Shown: in pieces, positions 61,385 through 64,000 of the stretch
Layout: every line of letters starts with the position of its first letter
Position numbering within the stretch: the stretch's first letter is position 1
From: an uncultured Ruminococcus sp.
Lineage (GTDB): Bacteria; Bacillota; Clostridia; Oscillospirales; CAG-272
Reading direction: 5' to 3'
Assembly: GCA_902782445.1 (NCBI GenBank)
Contig: CACZNC010000008.1
Coordinates: forward strand, 37,536-101,535
DNA: 64,000 bases
Notes under the pieces: model-generated
What the model was told of the DNA's origin: nothing
Databases searched by the model: none
What the model saw: the letters and a program-made list of their open reading frames with translations, nothing else
Position numbers and translations under genes: made by a program

Positions 61385-62040
61385 TCGCGCGGCCTCCGTT
61401 CCATGAGCTCTTCCCGGAGCCGGACGAGCCCCTCCGCCGTCTTTCGCACCTGAACCGCGAGTTCTTCGAGACCGCCGTCGTTCACGATCACGAAATCGGA
61501 CCGGGCTTCCAGCTCCTCGGCCGGGATCTGGGCGGCGAGACGTCTGCGGGCGTCTTCCTCCGAGATCCGGTCCCTCTTCACGATCCGCCCGAGGAGGACG
61601 TCTTCGGGAGCCGTGACGCAGACCACCGCGGAACAGAACCGGTCGAATCCGCTCTCGAAGAGCACGGGCGCGTCGATCAAAACGATCCCGCATCCTTTTT
61701 CCGCGTATTCGGAAAGGATCCGGCGGGTCTCTCCGAGGATGTGCCGGTGTGCGATTGCATTGAGGTCCCGGAGGTTTTCGGCGTTTTCCTCCCCGAAAAC
61801 GAGCGCGCGCAGGGCCGCCCGGTCGAGGGAATTGTCCGGGGCGAGGATCGAGGGGCCGAAACGCTCCGTCAGCTCTTCCACGCAGGGGGAGGGGACGGGC
61901 GCGGGGGCGGTCAGGGCGTGGTAGACGGCGTCGGTGTCGATTGAAGGGATCCCGCAGGCGGCGAAAAGCGCGCAAACCGTTCCCTTCCCCGATCCGCTCC
62001 TGCCGCAGAGGCCGACGGACATGACCTCGTTTTTCTCCAT
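61381..62040 (-). CDS. coaE: Dephospho-CoA kinase
   Basis: A 219-residue P-loop kinase that phosphorylates dephospho-CoA in the last step of CoA synthesis. GLCGRSGSGKGTV (P-loop at 13-21), the IDTDAVYH substrate motif, VLIDAPVLFESGFD and RIVKRDRISEEDARRRLAAQ are typical. The start at 62040 has GGGGGGAGGCG before it, better than the frame start at 62073. A TTGCAT-N17-TATAAT promoter lies at 62077-62105. It is followed by the transglycosylase gene with a four-base overlap. Confidence 0.93.
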   Translation of the reverse strand: MEKNEVMSVGLCGRSGSGKGTVCALFAACGIPSIDTDAVYHALTAPAPVPSPCVEELTERFGPSILAPDNSLDRAALRALVFGEENAENLRDLNAIAHRHILGETRRILSEYAEKGCGIVLIDAPVLFESGFDRFCSAVVCVTAPEDVLLGRIVKRDRISEEDARRRLAAQIPAEELEARSDFVIVNDGGLEELAVQVRKTAEGLVRLREELMERRPRE

Positions 62041-62076
62041 AAATTCGCCTCCCCCCGATTCCGCAAAAATCAAGTT

Positions 62077-62105
62077 ATTATATCACGGTTTCCGCACGAA
62101 TGCAA
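62077..62105 (-). promoter_or_regulatory. Promoter of the coaE-transglycosylase operon
   Basis: Minus strand TTGCAT (62105-62100), 17-base spacer, TATAAT (62082-62077), about 37 bases before the coaE start. Confidence 0.7.
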
Positions 62106-62129
62106 CAGGTTTTTGTAAATACGGAAGGA

Positions 62130-63881
62130 TCAGGCGAGCAAGGCGCACAGTTCGTCGATCTCCTCGGCGAGGGAGGCAAGTCCCGCTTCCCAGAACGCCT
62201 TGTCGGTGAGGTCTATCCCGGCGATCTTCGCGGTGTCCTCCACGTCGTTCACCGAGGTGGCGTGAAGCAGTTCCTTGTACACCGGGACGAAGGCCGCGCC
62301 TTCCTTTTTGTATTTCGCGTACAGCCCGCGGGCGAACAGGCCTCCGAAGGCGTAGGGGAAGTTGTAGAAGCTCAGGTCCCCGCTGTAATAATGCCCCTTG
62401 CAGAGCCACATGAAGGGATGCAGGCAGTTCGGATCCAGACCGTCGCCGTAGGCCTTCTTCTGGGCTTCGAGCATCAGTTCCGAGAGGCGGTCGGCGTTCA
62501 TGAACTCCTCGGAGCGGTTCTCGAAAACCGAGGTCTCGAAGAGATAGCGGGAATAGATGTCGCAGATGATCTGGCAGGCGTCCGTGAGCTCGCTCTCGAG
62601 GAGGTTGATCTTTTCCTCCTTCGTCTCCGCCATGGCCCGGGCGGCGTTGTTGGCCACGACTTCGTTGAAGGTGGAGGCGGTCTCGGCCACCGGCATGGTG
62701 TAGTCCTGATTCAGGATGCTGTGTGTAAAGACCTGCTGATCGTGGAAGGCGTGTCCCAGCTCGTGGGCGAGGGTGATGACGTCGGAGAAGGATCCGGCGA
62801 AATTCGTGAGCACGCGGCTCTGCTTCGCCGAAGGAACGCCCGCGTCGAACGCGCCGCCGACCTTGCCCTCATGGGGCCAGAAGTCGATCCAGTTTTCGTC
62901 GAAAGCCCGGCGGATCATCCCGGCGAGTTCCGCGTCGAAGGGGGTGAAGAAGGAGAGCAGGGCTTCCTTCGTCTCCTCGACGGTGAAGGTGCGGTCGCTC
63001 TTTCCCATCGGAGCGAAGAGATCGTACCAGGGCAGGCCGTTTTCGTGTCCGAGGGCTTTCGCCTTGGCGCGGAGATACTGCCAGAACTTCGGGAGGTATT
63101 CTTCCATCGCTCCGATCAGGGCGTCCAGGGTCTCGCGCTTCATGCGGGAGTTTTTCAGAGCCTTGTCGAGGGGGGAGTCGTAGCCGCGGATCTCGCATTC
63201 GGTGATGGTCTGGAGCTTGATGGAGTTGAGCGCGAAGGCTACGGCCTCCTTGATGGACTCATAGCAGGCGAGCTCCGCTTCGTAAGCATCCTTCCGCACG
63301 GCGGGATCGGGATCGTAGGCGAGGTTGCGGACGGCGGAAAGGGGGATCTTCTCCCCGCGATAGTCCGCTTTGACGGAGCTCGTCAGGGAGGACTGGAGAT
63401 CTTCCCAGGCGGAGGCTCCCGAGATCTTCATTTTGGCGAACAGTTCTTCCCGGGCGTCGTCCAGCAGATACCGGCTTTCCCGGCGGATCGAGCGGAGCAG
63501 ATAGGCGTATTCGCCGAACTCGCCCCCGATCAGCCCATCGAGGTCTTCGAACCCGGCGATCAGAGCCCGGATCTTCGCGTCGGAGGCGGCCGTCGCGCTG
63601 AGTTTCGACATAAGCCGTCCAGTCATGCTGGAGGCTTCGGCGTCCGCGGTGTTGACGGAGAAGCGGAGGGAGGCGTATTCGTAGAGCTTCGAGGCGAGGA
63701 TCTCGAGGGACTCGGAGAGGGCGAGATAGCGGCGGATCAGCTCCGCGTGGGGCAGGTCCCCGGCTTCGGCTCCCAGTTCCGCCGTCTCGGCGATCTTCGC
63801 GTCGAGCTCGTTCAGATCGGCTTTCAGTTTCGGGTCGTCAAACCCGTCGTAAAGGATGGAAAGGTCCCATTCGTTCGGCAT
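62130..63881 (-). CDS. pepF: Oligoendopeptidase F (M3B family)
   Basis: A 583-residue cytoplasmic zinc oligopeptidase. The zinc motif HELGH is at 373-377 (VITLAHELGHAFHDQQ) with the third ligand Glu in ETASTFNEVV, about 25 residues on. The N-terminal helical half (MPNEWDLSILYDGFDDPKLK) and the SFYNFPYAFGGLFARGLYA region are typical of the M3B/PepF clade. It hydrolyses short peptides of about 5-20 residues. The palindromic element copy 3 begins 22 bases upstream of its start codon. Confidence 0.92.
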   Translation of the reverse strand: MPNEWDLSILYDGFDDPKLKADLNELDAKIAETAELGAEAGDLPHAELIRRYLALSESLEILASKLYEYASLRFSVNTADAEASSMTGRLMSKLSATAASDAKIRALIAGFEDLDGLIGGEFGEYAYLLRSIRRESRYLLDDAREELFAKMKISGASAWEDLQSSLTSSVKADYRGEKIPLSAVRNLAYDPDPAVRKDAYEAELACYESIKEAVAFALNSIKLQTITECEIRGYDSPLDKALKNSRMKRETLDALIGAMEEYLPKFWQYLRAKAKALGHENGLPWYDLFAPMGKSDRTFTVEETKEALLSFFTPFDAELAGMIRRAFDENWIDFWPHEGKVGGAFDAGVPSAKQSRVLTNFAGSFSDVITLAHELGHAFHDQQVFTHSILNQDYTMPVAETASTFNEVVANNAARAMAETKEEKINLLESELTDACQIICDIYSRYLFETSVFENRSEEFMNADRLSELMLEAQKKAYGDGLDPNCLHPFMWLCKGHYYSGDLSFYNFPYAFGGLFARGLYAKYKKEGAAFVPVYKELLHATSVNDVEDTAKIAGIDLTDKAFWEAGLASLAEEIDELCALLA

Positions 63882-63902
63882 GGCAAAAGTCTCCTCTTAT
63901 GT

Positions 63903-64000
63903 GATACTAAATCCCTTCTAAGGGGTTACGCGGCTTCTTGAAATGAAGCCCTGCTGAACAAGTTCAGCGGCAAGAACTTCTGAAATGGATAGGGACAGGC
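63903..64000 (+). repeat. Probable three-hairpin element, copy 3, cut by window edge
   Basis: The head ATACTAAATCC resembles ATACTAATTCC of copies 1 and 2. Three hairpins follow: 63910-63927 (7 bp), 63932-63950 (6 bp) and 63951-63970 (8 bp). The stem sequences differ from the other copies, so kinship rests on the head and the layout. The right end is outside the window. Confidence 0.5.

Noticed and set aside
59369..61453. 694-codon plus-strand ORF
   Set aside because: Antisense shadow of the M18 aminopeptidase and transglycosylase genes.
1..64000. CRISPR arrays, tRNA and rRNA genes, prophage
   Set aside because: No regularly spaced repeats, no tRNA cloverleaf with CCA-adjacent T arm, no rRNA signature and no phage structural genes were seen by eye. 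The three-hairpin elements are not tRNAs: they lack the T-loop TTCRA and anticodon arm layout.

Overview
The window looks like a chromosomal segment of an uncultured anaerobic Bacillota (class Clostridia; an Oscillospirales- or Christensenellales-like gut or rumen bacterium). This is inferred from: a large Alu-containing SRP RNA directly upstream of dnaX-ybaB-recR; spore-associated proteins (a SpoIID-like protein and a LysM/GH18 protein); BlaI/M56, LCP and SLH proteins; strong TTGACA/TATAAT promoters; high GC; and many glycoside hydrolases. No species can be named from the sequence.

Left part (1-25.7 kb) is an accessory carbohydrate region. It holds family-1-like solute-binding lipoproteins (one partial at the edge, one with an in-frame stop, one 5'-truncated), a Gfo/Idh oxidoreductase, a frameshifted DUF4450-type protein, two calcineurin-like phosphoesterases, a GPH-type sugar symporter with a lipoprotein, a TIM-barrel hydrolase, GH43, a beta-propeller protein and a beta-helix protein. 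A TetR-CPBP protease operon and small stress or unknown genes lie between them. The region is visibly decaying: besides the broken genes above there is an IS630 transposase remnant, an SLH-domain remnant, a stalk-domain gene split by a stop codon, and an ORF interrupted by a palindromic element.

Middle part (25.7-46.8 kb) mixes housekeeping and accessory genes: RlmD-type methyltransferase, rsmA, aldose epimerase, glyS, LCP protein, FliB-like protein, queH, HAD phosphatase with a DeoR regulator, GH9, the blaI/M56 pair, comF, an SLH protein, and a GH29-LysM/GH18-sialidase-like run.

Right part (46.8-64 kb) is mostly core: SRP RNA, dnaX-ybaB-recR, a SpoIID pair, an operon eda-prfA-tsaC-GH125-parC, an M18 aminopeptidase, coaE with a lytic transglycosylase, and pepF.

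The most unusual feature is a family of about 95-120 bp elements beginning ATACTAA and made of three adjacent hairpins. Copies lie at 2885-2980 and 49987-50104, with a probable relative at 63903-64000. The first two differ by paired compensatory substitutions. One appears to have inserted into codon 8 of an ORF; the other sits in the loop of the recR terminator. Most hydrolases here lack signal peptides, which fits uptake of oligosaccharides followed by intracellular breakdown.
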